A DNA stretch of 64,000 nt from Hydractinia symbiolongicarpus (GCF_029227915.1 NC_079879.1:23886501-23950500); one strand, 5' to 3'. Counted from the stretch's first letter, positions 22,652 through 35,654 are shown. Notes: generated by a model from the letters alone, not told the origin. A program made the numbers and translations.

Positions 22652-23197
22652 CAGTTGAAATGGAAAATTCGATGTGACAGTTTTACCTAAAGTCAGTAGT
22701 ATCCCGCAAAACGCAGGTGCTGAGAGGCATGATTTGAGAAAGTGGCAAGTAATAGACCAGTGCACACAGCATGCTCCACAAAATTCTACCTAACTTGAAT
22801 ACTGATAATAGGCTTTGCGTTCAAGCTCTGGCCATTTGCTTCTTTAGCTTCAATTAACACATCGGCTGAAATAAATTATGGGAAAGAAGAGGAGAAAGCT
22901 ATATTTAAACTTTAGTCTTTGTTTTTGACATACGTGTCAATGACTACATGCGAATTACGCCACAAGCTTCGTTGATTTCACATGGGTTGACAGGAGAAAC
23001 TACGCAACATTTAATATAATGCAAATTTTTTGAAAGAAATTGCTTGCCGAAAATATGACGCAGTCACATACGGTATGTGTAACAAATGGATGTTTACAAA
23101 CTAGTATAGGACTTCTTTACCAAGTTAATAATTAGAAACATTTAGCTAGGGCTCGTATGTAACATTTGCGCAAAGATGTACTCAAAGAATTCTACGT

Positions 23198-23278
23198 GCT
23201 GCGATGGCCGAGTGGTTAAGGCGTTTGACTCGAAATCAAATGGGATATCCCGCACAGGTTCGAATCCTGTGTGCAGTG
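23198..23278 (+). tRNA. tRNA-Ser(CGA), family G
   Basis: Partner of 21314 at 1,884 bp; same GTGCAGT acceptor. Confidence 0.8.
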
Positions 23279-23825
23279 CAGTTATAATGGAAAATGCAAT
23301 GTGGCATTTTTACCTAAAGTCAGTAGTATCCCGCAAAACGCAGGTGCTGAGAGGCATGATTTGAGAAAGTCGCAAGTAATAGACCAGTGCACACAGCATG
23401 CTCCACAAAATTTTACCTAACTTGAATGCCGATAGCAGGCTTTGCATTCATATTTCTAACCACTTGCTTCTTTAGCTTCAATTAACACACCGGCTGGAAA
23501 AAAATGCAGGAAAGAGGAGGAGAAAGCTAAATTTAAACTCTATTCCTTGTCTCTGACATACGTGTTAATGATTAAATGTGAATTACGTCACAGGCTTTTA
23601 GATTTCGCATGGGATGACAGGAGAAACTACGCAACATTTACTTTAATGCAGCTTTGTTTTGAGAGACAGTTCTTACCGAAAAACTGGCACAGTCACATAC
23701 CACATGTGTAACAAATGGATGTTTCAAACTAGTATAGGACTTCTTTACCAAGTTAATAATTAGAAACCTTTAGCTAGAGCTGGTTTGTAACGTTTCCGCA
23801 AAGATGTACTCAAAGAAATCTACGT

Positions 23826-23906
23826 GCTGCGATGGCCGAGTGGTTAAGGCGTTTGACTCGAAATCAAATGGGATATCCCGCACAGGTTCGAATCCTGTTC
23901 GCAGCG
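23826..23906 (+). tRNA. tRNA-Ser(CGA), reference form
   Basis: Exact reference; partner of 21942 at 1,884 bp. Confidence 0.95.
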
Positions 23907-24454
23907 CAGTTGAAATGGAAAATTCAATGTGACAGTTTTACCTAAAATCAATAGTATCCCCCAAAACGCGGGTGCAGAGAGGCAATATTTGAGAGAGTGG
24001 CAAGTAATAGACCAGCGCACACAGCATGCTCCACAAAATTCTACCTAACTTGAATGCTGATAATAGGCTTTGCCTTCAAGCTTCTGGCCATTTGCTTCTT
24101 TAGCTTCAATTAACACATCGGCTGAAATAAATTATGGGAAAGAAGAGGAGAAAGCTATATTTAAACTTTAGTCTTTGTTTTTGACATACGTGTCAATGAT
24201 TACATGCGAATTACGCCACAAGCTGTGTTGATTTCACATGGGTTGACAGGAGAAACTACGCAACATTTAACATAATGCAATTTTTGTTTGAGAGAAAGTT
24301 CTTACCAAAAAAATGACACAGTCACCTACGGCATCTGATACAAATGGATGAATACAACTAGTATACGAATCCTTTAACAAATTATTAATTAGAAACCTTT
24401 AGCTAGGGCGTGTTTGTAACGTTTGAGCGAAGATGTACTCAAAGAAATCTACGT

Positions 24455-24535
24455 GCTGCGATGGCCGAGTGGTTAAGGCGTTTGACTCGAAATCAAATGG
24501 GATATCCCGCACTGGTTCGAAGCCTGTTCGCAGCG
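24455..24535 (+). tRNA. tRNA-Ser(CGA), family F
   Basis: Partner of 22571 at 1,884 bp, identical tRNA. Confidence 0.8.
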
Positions 24536-25084
24536 CAGTTGAAATGGAAAATTCGATGTGACAGTTTTACCTAAAGTCAGTAGTATCCCGCAAAACGCAG
24601 GTGCTGAGAGGCATGATTTGAGAAAGTGGCAAGTAATAGACCAGTGCACACAGCATGCTCCACAAAATTCTACCTAACTTGAATACTGATAATAGGCTTT
24701 GCGTTCAAGCTCTGGCCATTTGCTTCTTTAGCTTCAATTAACACATCGGCTGGAATAAATTATGGGAAAGAAGAGGAGAAAGCTATATTTAAACTTTAGT
24801 CTTTGTTTTTGACATACGTGTCAATGATTACATGCCAATTATGCCACAAGCTGTGTTGATTTCACATGGGTTAACAGGAGAAACTACGCAACATTTAACA
24901 TAATGCAATCTTTGTTTGAGAGAAAGTTCTTATCGAAAGTATGACACATTCACATACGGCATGTGTAACAAATGGATGAATACAAACTAGTATACGACTC
25001 CTTTAACAAATTAATAATTAGAAAACTTTAGCTAGGGCTGGTTTGTAACATTTGCGCGAAGATGTTTCTCAATGAAAACTATGG

Positions 25085-25165
25085 TCTGTGATGGCTGAGT
25101 GGTTAAAGCGTTTGACTCGAAATCAAATGGGATATCCCGCAAAGGTTCGAATCCTGTTCGCAGCG
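25085..25165 (+). tRNA. tRNA-Ser(CGA), family B, re-paired D stem
   Basis: D stem is GCT/AGC, a full Watson-Crick stem, where other family B copies have GCT/GGC with a U.G pair. Acceptor TCTGTGA and T-stem mismatch remain. Confidence 0.78.
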
Positions 25166-25714
25166 CAGTTGAAATGTAAAATGCAATGTGGCACTTTTAC
25201 CTAAAATCAGTAGTATCCCGCAAAACGCAGGTGCTGAGAGGCATGATTTGACAAAGTGGCAAGTAATAGACCAGTGCACACAGCATGCTCCACAAAATTC
25301 TACTTAACTTGAATACTGATAATAGGCTTTGCGTTCAAGCTCTGGCCATTTGCTTCTTTAGCTTCAATTAACACATCGGCTGGAATAAATTATGGGAAAG
25401 AAGAGGAGAAAGCTATATTTAAACTTTAGTCTTTGTTTTTGACATACGTGTCAATGATTACATGCCAATTATGCCACAAGCTGTGTTGATTTCACATGGG
25501 TTAACAGGAGAAACTACGCAACATTGAACATAATGCAATCTTTGTTTGAGAGAAAGTTCTTATCGAAAGTATGACACATTCACATACGGCATGTGTAACA
25601 AATGGATAAATACAAACTAGTATACGACTCCTTTAACAAATTAATAATTAGAAAACTTTAGCTAGGGCTGGTTTGTAACATTTGCGCGAAGATGTTTCTC
25701 AATGAAAACTATGG

Positions 25715-25795
25715 TCTGTGATGGCTGAGTGGTTAAGGCGTTTGACTCGAAATCAAATGGGATATCCCGCAAAGGTTCGAATCCTGTTCGCAGCG
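25715..25795 (+). tRNA. tRNA-Ser(CGA), family B
   Basis: Standard family B sequence; partner of 20056 at 5,659 bp. Confidence 0.8.
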
Positions 25796-26344
25796 CAGTT
25801 GAAATGTAAAATGCAATGTGGCACTTTTACCTAAAATCAGTAGTATCCCGCAAAACGCAGGTGCTGAGAGGCATGATTTGAGAAAGTCGCAAGTAATAGA
25901 CCAGTGCACACAGCATGCTCCACAAAATTCTACCTAACTTGAATGCCGATAACAGGCTTTGCGTTTAAGTTTCTGGCCATTTGCTTCTTTAGCTTCAATT
26001 AACACATCGGCTGAAAAATAATGCGGGAAAAAACAGGAGAAAGTTAAGTTTGAAATTTATTCATTGTTTTTGACATACGTGTTAATGATTACATGTGAAT
26101 TACGCCACAGGCATTTTAGATTTCACATGGGATGACAAGAGAAACTACGCAACATTTACTATAATGCAGCTTTTTTTTGAGAGACAGTTCTTACCAAAAA
26201 ACTGGCACAGTCACATACCACATGTGCAACAAATGGATTTTTACAAACTAGTACAGGACTTCTTTAACCAATTACTAATTAGAAACCTTTAGCTAGAGCT
26301 GGTTTGTAACGTTTCCGCAAAGATGTACTCAAAGAAATCTACGT

Positions 26345-26425
26345 GCTGCGATGGCCGAGTGGTTAAGACGTTTGACTCGAAATCAAATGGGATATCCCGC
26401 ACAGGTTCGAATCCTGTTCGCAGCG
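26345..26425 (+). tRNA. tRNA-Ser(CGA), single variant
   Basis: D-stem 3' strand GAC gives C11.A24; otherwise reference. Partner of the intact 20686 copy (5,659 bp). Confidence 0.83.
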
Positions 26426-26972
26426 CAGTTGAAATGGAAAATTCAATGTGACAGTTTTACCTAAAATCAATAGTATCCTCCAAAACGCGGGTGCAGAGAG
26501 GCAATATTTGAGAAAGTGGCAAGTAATAGACCAGTGCACACGACTTACTCCACAAAATTCTACCTAACTTGAATGCTGATAATAGGCTTTGCCTTCAAGC
26601 TTCTGGCCATTTGCTTCTTTAGCTTCAATTAACACATCGGCTGAAATAAATTATGGGAAAGAAGAGGAGAAAGCTATATTTAAACTTTAGTCTTTGTTTT
26701 TGACATACGTGTCAATGACTACATGCGAATTACGCCACAATCTTCGTTGAATTCACATGGGTTGACAGGAGAAACTACGCAACATTTAATATAATGCAAA
26801 TTTTTTGAAAGAAATTGCTTGCCGAAAATATGACGCAGTCACATACGGCATGTGTAACAAATGGATGTTTACAAACTAGTATAGGACTTCTTTACCAAGT
26901 TAATAATTAGAAACATTTAGCTAGGGCTCGTATGTAACATTTGCGCAAAGATGTACTCAAAGAATTCTACGT

Positions 26973-27053
26973 GCTGCGATGGCCGAGTGGTTAAGGCGTT
27001 TGACTCGAAATCAAATGGGATATCCCGCACAGGTTCGAATCCTGTGTGCAGTG
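26973..27053 (+). tRNA. tRNA-Ser(CGA), family G
   Basis: Same tRNA as 23198; partner of 21314 at 5,659 bp. Confidence 0.8.
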
Positions 27054-27603
27054 CAGTTATAATGGAAAATGCAATGTGGCATTTTTACCTAAAGTCAGTA
27101 GTATCCCGCAAAACGCAGGTGCTGAGAGGCATGATTTGAGAAAGTCGCAAGTAATAGACCAATGCACACAGCATGCTCCACAAAATTCTACCTAACTTGA
27201 ATGCCGATAACAGGCTTTGCGTTTAAGTTTCTGGACATTTGCTTCTTTAGCTTCAATTAACACATCGGCTGGGAAAAAAATGCGGGAAAAATGAGTAGAA
27301 AGCTAAGTTTAAATTTTATTCCTTGTTTCAGACATAAATGTTAATGATTACATGTGAATTACGCCACAGGTTCTTTAGCTTTCACATGGGATGACAGGAG
27401 AAACTACGCAACATTTAATGTAATGCAATGTTTTTTTGAGAGAATGTTCTTACTGAAAATATGGTACAGTCACATACGGCATGTTTAACAACTGCTTATT
27501 TGCAAAGTAGTATGCGACTTGTTTAACAAATTACTAATTGGAAACCTTTAGCTAGGGCGTGTTTGTAACGTTTGCGCGAAGATGTACTCAAAGAAATCTC
27601 CGT

Positions 27604-27684
27604 GCTGCGACGGCCGAGTGGTTAAGGCGTTTGACTCGAAATCAAATGGGATATCCCGCACAGGTTCGAATCCTGTTCGCAGCG
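27604..27684 (+). tRNA. tRNA-Ser(CGA), U8 to C variant
   Basis: Reference except C at position 8, which loses the near-universal U8 and the first base of the A box. Confidence 0.85.
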
Positions 27685-28233
27685 CAGTTGAAATGGAAAA
27701 TTCGATGTGACAGTTTTACCCAAAATCAGTAGTATCTCGCAAAACGCAGGTGCTGAGAGGCATGATTTGAGAAAGTCGCAAGTAATAGACCAGTGCACAC
27801 AGCATGCTCCACAAAACTCTACCTAACTTGAATGCCGATAATAGGCTTTGCATTCATATTTCTGGCCATTAAATTCTTTAGCTTCAATTAACACATCGGT
27901 CGAAGAAAAGTGCGGGAAAGAAGAGGGGAAAGCTAAGTTTAAACTTTATTCCTTGTTTTTGACATACGTATTAATGATTACATGTGAATTACGCCACAGG
28001 TTTTTTAGCTTTCACATGGGATAACACGAGAAACTACGCAACATTTAACAGAATGCAATTTTTGTTTGAGAGACAGTTCTTACCGAAAATCTGGCACGGT
28101 CACAAACGGTATGTGCAACAAATGGATTTTTACAAACTAGTATAGGACTTCTTTAACAAATTACTAATTGGAAACCTTTAGCTAGAGCTGGTGTGTAACG
28201 TTTCCGCAAAGATGTACTCAAAGAAATCTACGT

Positions 28234-28314
28234 GCTGCGATGGCCGAGTGGTTAAGGCGTTTGACTCGAAATCAAATGGGATATCCCGCGCAGGTTCGAA
28301 TCCTGTTCGCAGTG
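28234..28314 (+). tRNA. tRNA-Ser(CGA), single variant
   Basis: T stem GCAGG (G49.U65) and 3' acceptor TCGCAGT (G1.U72); trailer T5. Confidence 0.85.
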
Positions 28315-28865
28315 CAGTTGAAATGGAAAATTCGACGTGACAGTTTTTCCTAAAATCAGTAGTATCCCGCAAAACGCAGGTGCTGAGAGGCATGATTTGA
28401 GAAAGTCGCAAGTAATAGACCAGTGCACACAGCATGCTCCACAAAATTCTACCTAACTTGAATGCCAATAATAGGCTTTGCATTCATATTTCTGGCCATT
28501 TAATTCTTTAACTTCAATGAAGACATCGGCTGGGAAAAAAATGCGGCAAAAATGAGTAGAAAGCTAAGTTTAAATTTTATTTCCTGTTTCAGACATAATT
28601 GTTAATGATTACATGTGAATTACGCCACAGGTTCTTTAGCTTTCACATGGGATGACAGGAGAAACTACGCAACATTTAACATAATGCAATTTTTGTTTGA
28701 GACACAGTTCTTACCGAAAATCTGGCACGGTCACAAACGGCATGTGCAACAAATGGATTTTTACAAACTAGTATAGGACTTCTTCAACAAATTACTAATT
28801 GGAAACCTTTAGCTAGAGCTGGTGTGTAATGTTTCCGCAAAGATGTTTCTCAAAGAAACATACGT

Positions 28866-28946
28866 GTTGCGATGGCCGAGTGGTTAATGCGTTTGACTCG
28901 AAATCAAATGGGATATCCCGCGCAGGTTCGAATCCTGTTTACAGCG
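28866..28946 (+). tRNA. tRNA-Ser(CGA), family E
   Basis: Acceptor GTTGCGA/TTACAGC has a C5.A68 mismatch and wobbles at positions 2 and 6. D-stem 3' strand TGC breaks one D-stem pair. T stem GCAGG. Anticodon loop and B box intact. Doubtful function. Confidence 0.72.
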
Positions 28947-29495
28947 CAGTTGAAATGAAAAATTCAATGAGACACTTTTACCTAAAATCAGTAGTATCCT
29001 GCAAAACGCAAATACCAAGGGGCAAGATTTGAGAAAGTCGCAAGTAATAGACCAGTGCACACGGCATGCTCCACAAAATTCTACCTAACTTGAATGCCGG
29101 TAATAGGCTTTGCCTTCAAGCTTCTGGCCATTTGCTTCTTTAGCTTCAATTAACACATCGGCTGAAATAAATTATGGGAAAGAAGAGGAGAAAGCTAAGT
29201 TTAAACTTTATTCCTTGTTTTTGACATACGTGTTAATGATTACATGTGAATTACGCCGCAAGATTTGTTGATTTCACATGGGTTGACAGGAGAAACTACG
29301 CAACATTTAACATAATGTAATTTTTGTTTGAGAGACAGTTCTTACCGAAAATCTGGCACGGTCACATACGGCATGTGCAACAAATGGATTTTTACAAACT
29401 AGCATAGGACTTCTTTAACAAATTACAAATTGGAAACCTTTAGCTAGGGCGTGTTTGTAACGTTTGCGCGAAGATGTACTCAACGAAATCTACGT

Positions 29496-29576
29496 GCTGC
29501 GATGGCCGAGTGGTTAAGGCGTTTGACTCGAAATCAAATGGGATATCCCGCGCAGGTTCGAATCCTGTTCGCAGCG
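29496..29576 (+). tRNA. tRNA-Ser(CGA), near-reference
   Basis: Only difference is A49 to G in the T stem (G.U pair). Likely functional if transcribed. Confidence 0.93.
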
Positions 29577-30125
29577 CAGTTGAAATGGAAAATTCGACGT
29601 GACAGTTTTACCTAAAATCAGTAGTATCCCGCAAAACGCAGGTGCTGAGAGGCATGATTTGAGAAAGTCGCAAGTAATAGACCAGTGCACACAGCATGCT
29701 CCACAAAATTCTACCTAACTTGAATGCCGATAATAGGCTTTGCATTCATATTTCTGGCCATTTAATTCTTTAGTTTCAATTAAGACATCGGCTGGGAAAA
29801 AAATGCGGCAAAAATGAGTAGAAAGCTAAGTTTAAATTTTATTCCTTGTTTTTGACGTACTTGTCAATGGTTACATGCGAATTACGCCGCAAGCTTTGTT
29901 GATTTCACATGGGTTGACAGGAGAAACTACGCAACATTTAACATACTGCAATTATTGTTTGAGAGAAAGTTCTTTCCGAAAATATGTCACAGTCACATAC
30001 GGCATGTGTAACAAAGGGATGTTTCAAACTAGTATAGGACTTCTTTACCAATTTAAAAATTAGAAACCTTTAGTTAGAGCTGGTTTGTAACGTTTACGCA
30101 AAGATGTACTCAAAGAAATCTACGT

Positions 30126-30206
30126 GCTGCGATGGCCGAGTAGTTAAGGCGTTTTACACGAAATCAAATGGGATATCCCGTACAGGTTCAAATCCTGTTT
30201 GCAGCG
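30126..30206 (+). tRNA. tRNA-Ser(CGA), family A33
   Basis: Anticodon loop CACGAAA: U33 is A, and G30 is U so U30.C40 is unpaired. G18 is A in the D loop and A box; B box GGTTCAAATCC is acceptable. Losing U33 should impair decoding. Confidence 0.72.
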
Positions 30207-30756
30207 CATTTGAAATGTAAATTTCAATCTGACACTTTTACCTAAAATCAGTAGTATCCCGCAAAACGCAGGTGCTGAGGGGCATGATTTGGGAAAGTTG
30301 CAAGTAGTAGACCAGTGCACACAGCATGCTACACAAAATTCTACCTAACTTGAATACCGATAATAGGATTTGCGTTCAAGTTTCTGGTCATTTGCTTCTT
30401 TAGCTTCAATTACCACGTCGGCTGGAAAAAAATGCGGGAAAGAAGAGGAGAAAGCTAAGTTTAAATTTTATTCTTTGTTTTTGAAATATGTGCTAATTAT
30501 TACATGTGAATTACGCTACAGCTTTTTTAGATTTCACATGGGATGACAGGACAAAACTACGCAACATTTGACACAATGCAATCTTTGTTCGCGAGACAGT
30601 TCTTACCGAAAATATGGCACAGTCACATACGGCATGCGTAACAAATGGATATTCACAAACTAGTATACAACTTCTTTAACAAACTGATAATTAGAAACCT
30701 TTAGCTAGGGCTGGTTTGTAACGTTTACGCGAAGATGTACTCAAAGAAATCTACTT

Positions 30757-30837
30757 GCTGCGATGGCCGAGTTGTTAAGGCGTTTGAATCGAAACCAAAT
30801 GGGATATCCCGCACAGGTTCGAATCCTGTTCGCAGCG
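30757..30837 (+). tRNA. tRNA-Ser(CGA), family A32
   Basis: C32 is A, anticodon stem 3' strand CCAAA gives A31.C39, and G18 is U in the A box. No T4 terminator nearby: the next long T run is at 31002-31008, over 160 nt away. Confidence 0.75.
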
Positions 30838-31289
30838 CAGTTGAAATGGAAAATTCAATGTGACACTACCTAAAATCAGTAGTATCCCGCAAAACGCAAA
30901 TACCAAGAGGCAAGATATTAGAAAGTCGCAAATAATAGACCAGTGCACACAGCATGCTCCACAAAATTCTACCTAACTTGAATGGCGACAACAGGTTTAA
31001 ATTTTTTTCTTTCTTTTTGACATCGTGTTAATGATTACATGTGAATTACGCCACAGGTTTTTTAGATTTTACATGGGATGACAGGAGACACTAGGCAACA
31101 TTTAACATACTGCAAATGTTGTTTGAGAGAAAGTCCTTACCGAAAATATGTCACAGTCACATACGGCATGTGTAACAAATGGATGTATCAAACTAGTATA
31201 GGACTTCTTTACCAAGTTAAAAATTAGAAACCTTTAGCTAGAGCTGGTTTGTAACGTTTCCGCAAAGATGTACTCAAAGAAATCTACGT

Positions 31290-31370
31290 GCTGCGATGGC
31301 CGAGTGGTTAAGGCGTTTTACACGAAATCAAATGGGATATCCCGTACAGGTTTAAATCCTGTTTGCAGCG
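31290..31370 (+). tRNA. tRNA-Ser(CGA), family A33, weak B box
   Basis: A33 loop CACGAAA and T loop TTTAAAT, which loses the near-invariant C56 and gives B box GGTTTAAATCC. The trailer is shortened by about 22 nt and has only TTT. Spacing before it is 533 bp. Probable pseudogene. Confidence 0.68.
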
Positions 31371-31897
31371 CGTCTGACAGCTTTACCTAAAATCAGTAGT
31401 ATCCGGCAAAATGCAGGTGCTGAGAGGCATGATTTGGGAAAGTTGCAAGTAATAGACCAGTGCACACAGCATGCTCCACAAAATTCTACCTAACTTGAAT
31501 GCCGACAACAGGCTTTGCGTTTAAGTTTCTGGCCATTTGCTTCTTTAGCTTCAATTAACACATCGGCTGAAAAAAATGCGGGAAAGAAGAGGAGAAAGCT
31601 AAGTTTAAATTTTATTCCTTGTTTTTGGCATACGTGTTAATGATTACATGTGAATTACACCACAGGCTTTTAGATTTCACATGGGATGACAGGAGACACT
31701 AGGCAACATTTAACATACTGCAATTTTTGTTTGAGAGAAAGTTCTTTCCGAAAATATGTCACAGTCACATACGGCATGTGTAACAAATGGATGTTTCAAA
31801 CTAGTATAGGACTTCTTTACCAATTTAAAAATTAGAAACCTTTAGTTAGAGCTGGTTGGTAACGTTTACGCGAAGATGTACTCAAAGAAATCTACGT

Positions 31898-31978
31898 GTT
31901 GCGATGGCCGAGTGGTTAAGGCGTTTTACACGAAATCAAATGGGATATCCCGTACAGGTTCAAATCCTGTTTGCAGCG
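31898..31978 (+). tRNA. tRNA-Ser(CGA), family A33
   Basis: Acceptor GTTGCGA (U2.G71), A33 loop, B box GGTTCAAATCC, 3' TTGCAGC. Spacing before it is 608 bp. Confidence 0.72.
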
Positions 31979-32527
31979 CATTTGAAATGTAAATTTCAAT
32001 CTGACACTTTTACCTAAAATCAGTAGTATCCCGCAAAACGCAGGTGCTGAGGGGCATGATTTGGGAAAGTTGCAAGTAATAGACCAGTGCACACAGCATG
32101 CTACACAAAATTCTACCTAACTTGAATACCGATAATAGGATTTGCGTTCAAGTTTCTGGTCATTTGCTTCTTTAGCTTCAATTACACGTCGGCTGGAAAA
32201 AAATGGGGGAAAGAAGAGGAGAAAGCTAAGTTTAAATTTTATTCTTTGTTTTTGAAATATGTGCTAATTATTACATGTGAATTACGCCACAGCTTTTTTA
32301 GATTTCACATGGGATGACAGGACAAAACAACGCAACATTTGACACAATGCAATCTTTGTTCGGGAGACAGTTCTTACCGAAAATATAGCACAGTCACATA
32401 CGGCATGTGTAACAAATGGATATTCACAAACTAGTATACAACTTCTTTAACAAACTGATAATTAGAAACCTTTAGCTAGGGCTGGTTTGTAACGTTTACG
32501 CGAAGATGTACTCAAAGAAATTTACGT

Positions 32528-32608
32528 GCTGCGATGGCCGAGTGGTTAAGGCGTTTGAATCGAAATCAAAAGGGATATCCCGCACAGGTTCGAATCCTGT
32601 TCGAGGCG
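32528..32608 (+). tRNA. tRNA-Ser(CGA), family A32, damaged acceptor
   Basis: A32; 3' acceptor TCGAGGC gives G4.A69 and U3.G70. Position 44 is A. No T4 in the trailer. Confidence 0.73.
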
Positions 32609-33060
32609 TAGTTGAAATGGAAAATTCAATGTGACACTACCTAAAATCAGTAGTATCCTGCAAAACGCAAATACCAAGAGGCAAGATATGAAAATTCGCA
32701 AATAATAGACCAGTGCACACAGCATGCTCCATAAAATTCTACCTAACTTGAATGGCGACAACAGGTTTAAATTTTTTTCCTTGTTTTTGACATCGTGTTA
32801 ATGATTACATGTGAATTACGCCACAGGTTTTTTAGATTTCACATGGGATGACAGGAGACACTAGGCAACATTTAACATACTGCAAATGTTGTTTGAGAGA
32901 TAGTTCTTACCGAAAATCTGGCACAGTCACATACGGCATGTGCAACAAATGGATTTTTACAAACTAGTATAGGACTTCTTTAACAAATTACTAATTGGAA
33001 ACCTTTAGCTAGATGTGGTGTGTAACGTTTCCGCAAAGATGTACTCAAAAAAATCTATGT

Positions 33061-33141
33061 GCTGCGATGGCCGAGTGGTTAATGCGTTTGACTCGAAATC
33101 AAATGGGATATCCCGCGCAGGTTCGAATCCTGTTTACAGCG
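33061..33141 (+). tRNA. tRNA-Ser(CGA), family E
   Basis: Acceptor 5' strand is intact but 3' is TTACAGC (C5.A68); D-stem 3' strand TGC. Spacing before it is 533 bp. Confidence 0.73.
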
Positions 33142-33690
33142 CAGTTGAAAGGAAAAATTCAATGAGACACTTTTACCTAAAATCAGTAGTATCCTGCAAA
33201 ACGCAAATACCAAGGGGCAAGATTTGAGAAAGTCGCAAGTAATAGACCAGTGCACACGGCATGCTCCACAAAATTCTACCTAACTTGAATGCCGGTAATA
33301 GGTCTTGCGTTCAAATTTCTTGCTACTTGCGTCTTTAGCTTCAATTAACACATCGGCTGAAAAAAAATGCGGGAAAGAAGAGGAGAAAGCTAAGTATAAA
33401 CTTTATTCCTTGTTTTTGACATACTTGTCAATGGTTACATGCGAATTACGCTGCAAGCTTTGTTTATTTCACATGGGTTGACAGGAGAAACTACGCAACA
33501 TTTAACATAATGTAATTTTTGTTTGAGAGACAGTTCTTACCGAAAATCTGGCACGGTCACATACGGCATGTGCAACAAATGGATTTTTACAAACTAGCAT
33601 AGGACTTCTTTAACAAATTACTAATTAGAAACCTTTAGCTAGAGCTGGTGTGTAACGTTTCCGCAAAGATGTACTCAAAGAAATCTACGT

Positions 33691-33771
33691 GCTGCGATGG
33701 CCGAGTGGTTAAGGCGTTTGACTCGAAATCAAATGGGATATCCCGCACAGGTTCGAATCCTGTTTGCAGCT
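33691..33771 (+). tRNA. tRNA-Ser(CGA), discriminator U73
   Basis: Body is reference except 3' acceptor TTGCAGC (G6.U67). Base 73 is T instead of G, which may weaken serylation. Trailer TTCTA replaces TTTT, so there is no proximal terminator. Confidence 0.8.
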
Positions 33772-34320
33772 CAGTTGAAATAGAAAATGCAATGTGGCAC
33801 TTCTACCTAAAATCAGTAGTATCCTACAAAACGCTGGTGCTGAGAGGCATGATTTGAGAAAGTCGCAAGTAATAGACCAGTGCACACAGCATGCTACACA
33901 AAATTCTACCTAACTTGAATACCGATAATAGGATTTGCGTTCAAGTTTCTGGTCATATGCTTCTTTAGCTTCAATTACCACGTCGGCTGGAAAAAAATGC
34001 GGGAAAGAAGAGGAGAAAGCTAAGTTTAAATTTTATTCCTTGTTTTTGACATATGTGCTAATTATTACATGTGAATTACGCCACAGCTTTTTTAGATTTC
34101 ACATGGGATGATAGGAGAAACTACGCAACATTTGACACAATGCAATCTTTGTTCGGGAGACAGTTCTTACCGAAAATATGGCACAGTCACATACGGCATG
34201 TGTAACAAATGGATATTCACAAACTAGTATACAACTTCTTTAACAAACTGATAATTAGAAACCTTTAGCTAGGGCTGGTTTGTAACGTTTACGCAAAGAT
34301 GTACTCAAAGAAATCTACTT

Positions 34321-34401
34321 GCTGCGATGGCCGAGTGGTTAAGGCGTTTGACTCGAAATCAAATGGGATATCCCGCACAGGTTCGAATCCTGTTCGCAGC
34401 G
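34321..34401 (+). tRNA. tRNA-Ser(CGA), reference form
   Basis: Exact reference, preceded by ACTT instead of ACGT. Confidence 0.95.
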
Positions 34402-34943
34402 CAGTTAAAATGTAAAATTCAATGTGACACTTTTACCTAAAATCAGTGGTATCCGGCAAAACGCAGGTGCTGAGAGGCATGATTTGGGAAATTGCAAGTA
34501 ATAGACCAGTGCACACAGCATGCTCCACAGAGTTCTATCTAACTTGAATATGGATAATAGGCTTTGCGTTCAAGTTTCTGGCCATTTGCTTCTGTAGCTT
34601 CAATTAACACATCGGCTGAAAAAAAATGCGGGAAAGAAAAGGAGAAAGCTAAGTTTAAGTTTTTTTCCTTGTTTTTGACATACGTGTTAATGATTACATG
34701 TGAATTACGCAGGTTTTTAGATTTCACATGGGATGACAGGAGAAACTACGCAACATTTGACACAATGCAATTTTTTTTGAGAGAAATTGCTTACTGAAAA
34801 TATGGCACAGTCACATACAGCTGTGTAACAAATGGATATTAACAAACTAGTATGCAACTTCTTTAACAAATTACTAATTTAAAACCTTTAGCTAGGGCTG
34901 GTGTGTATTGTTTGCGCGAAGATGTTCTCAAAAAAATCTACGT

Positions 34944-35024
34944 GCTGCGATGGCCGAGTGGTTAAGGCGTTTGACTCGAAATCAAATAGGATATCCCGCA
35001 CAGGTTCGAATCCTGTTCGCAGCG
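34944..35024 (+). tRNA. tRNA-Ser(CGA), near-reference
   Basis: Variable arm AGGATATCCC (G45 to A); otherwise reference. The 5' flank differs (GTGTATTGTTTGCGCG). Confidence 0.9.
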
Positions 35025-35573
35025 CAGTTAAAATGGAAAATTCAATGTGACACTTTTACCTAAAATCAGTAGTATCCCGCAAAACCCAAACACCAAGAGG
35101 CAAGATATGAGAAAATCGCAAATAATAGACCAGTGCACGCAGCATGCTCCACAAAATTCTACCTAACTTGAATGCCGACAACAGGCTTTGCGTTTAAGTT
35201 TCTGGCCATTTGCTTCTTTAGCTTCAATTAGCACATCGGCTGAAAAAAAATGCGGGAAAGAAGAGGAGAAAGCTAAGTTTAAACTTTATTCCTTGTTTTT
35301 GACATACTTGTCAATGGTTAAATGCGAATTACGCCGCAAGCTTTGTTGATTTCACATGGGTTGACAGGAGAAACTACGCAACATTTGACACAATGCAATC
35401 TTTGTTCGGGAAACAGTTCTTACCGAAAATATGGCACAGTCACATACGGCATGTGTAACAAATGGATATTCGCAAACTAGTATACAACTTCTTTAACAAA
35501 CTGATAATTAGAAACCTTTAGCTAGGGCTGGCTTGTAACGTTTACGCGAAGATGTACTCAAAGAAATCTACTT

Positions 35574-35654
35574 GCTGCGATGGCCGAGTGGTTAAGGCGT
35601 TTGAATCGAAATCAAATGGGATATCCCGCACAGGTTCGAATCCTGTTCGCAGCG
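35574..35654 (+). tRNA. tRNA-Ser(CGA), family A32
   Basis: C32 to A is the only change. Likely to fold normally. Confidence 0.88.

Larger units (their letters stand above)
20970..22853. repeat. Three-unit tandem duplication, 1,884-bp period (copy 1)
   Basis: Contains tRNAs G, reference, F; followed directly by a second copy. Differences are few. Confidence 0.85.
22854..24740. repeat. Three-unit tandem duplication, 1,884-bp period (copy 2)
   Basis: Same order G, reference, F. The right boundary is where CGGCTGAAATAAATT gives way to CGGCTGGAATAAATT. Confidence 0.85.
28265..34895. repeat. 6.6-kb block duplicated at +11,752 bp (copy 1)
   Basis: About eleven units repeated at 40,017-46,647 in the same order with the same odd spacings (533, 608, 630, 533 bp). 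Only occasional single-base differences were seen, for example 30772 region CCGAGTTG against CCAAGTTG. Very recent, or in need of assembly checking. Confidence 0.9.

Noticed and set aside
28178-28483. 101-residue minus-strand ORF repeated at 38,037 and 39,930
   Set aside because: Antisense translation of the tRNA and trailer; copies exist only because the units are duplicated.
30126-30206. Reading the A33 loop as a shifted arginine anticodon (ACG)
   Set aside because: Keeping the 5-bp stem and 7-nt loop places CGA at 34-36; a shift would break the stem.
34564-34797. 77-residue + strand ORF (MRSSFWPFAS...) with relatives at 8,660, 17,730, 46,316, 49,895 and 51,149
   Set aside because: Lies in spacer; the frame opens and closes with single-base differences and indels between units, and there is no independent coding evidence.
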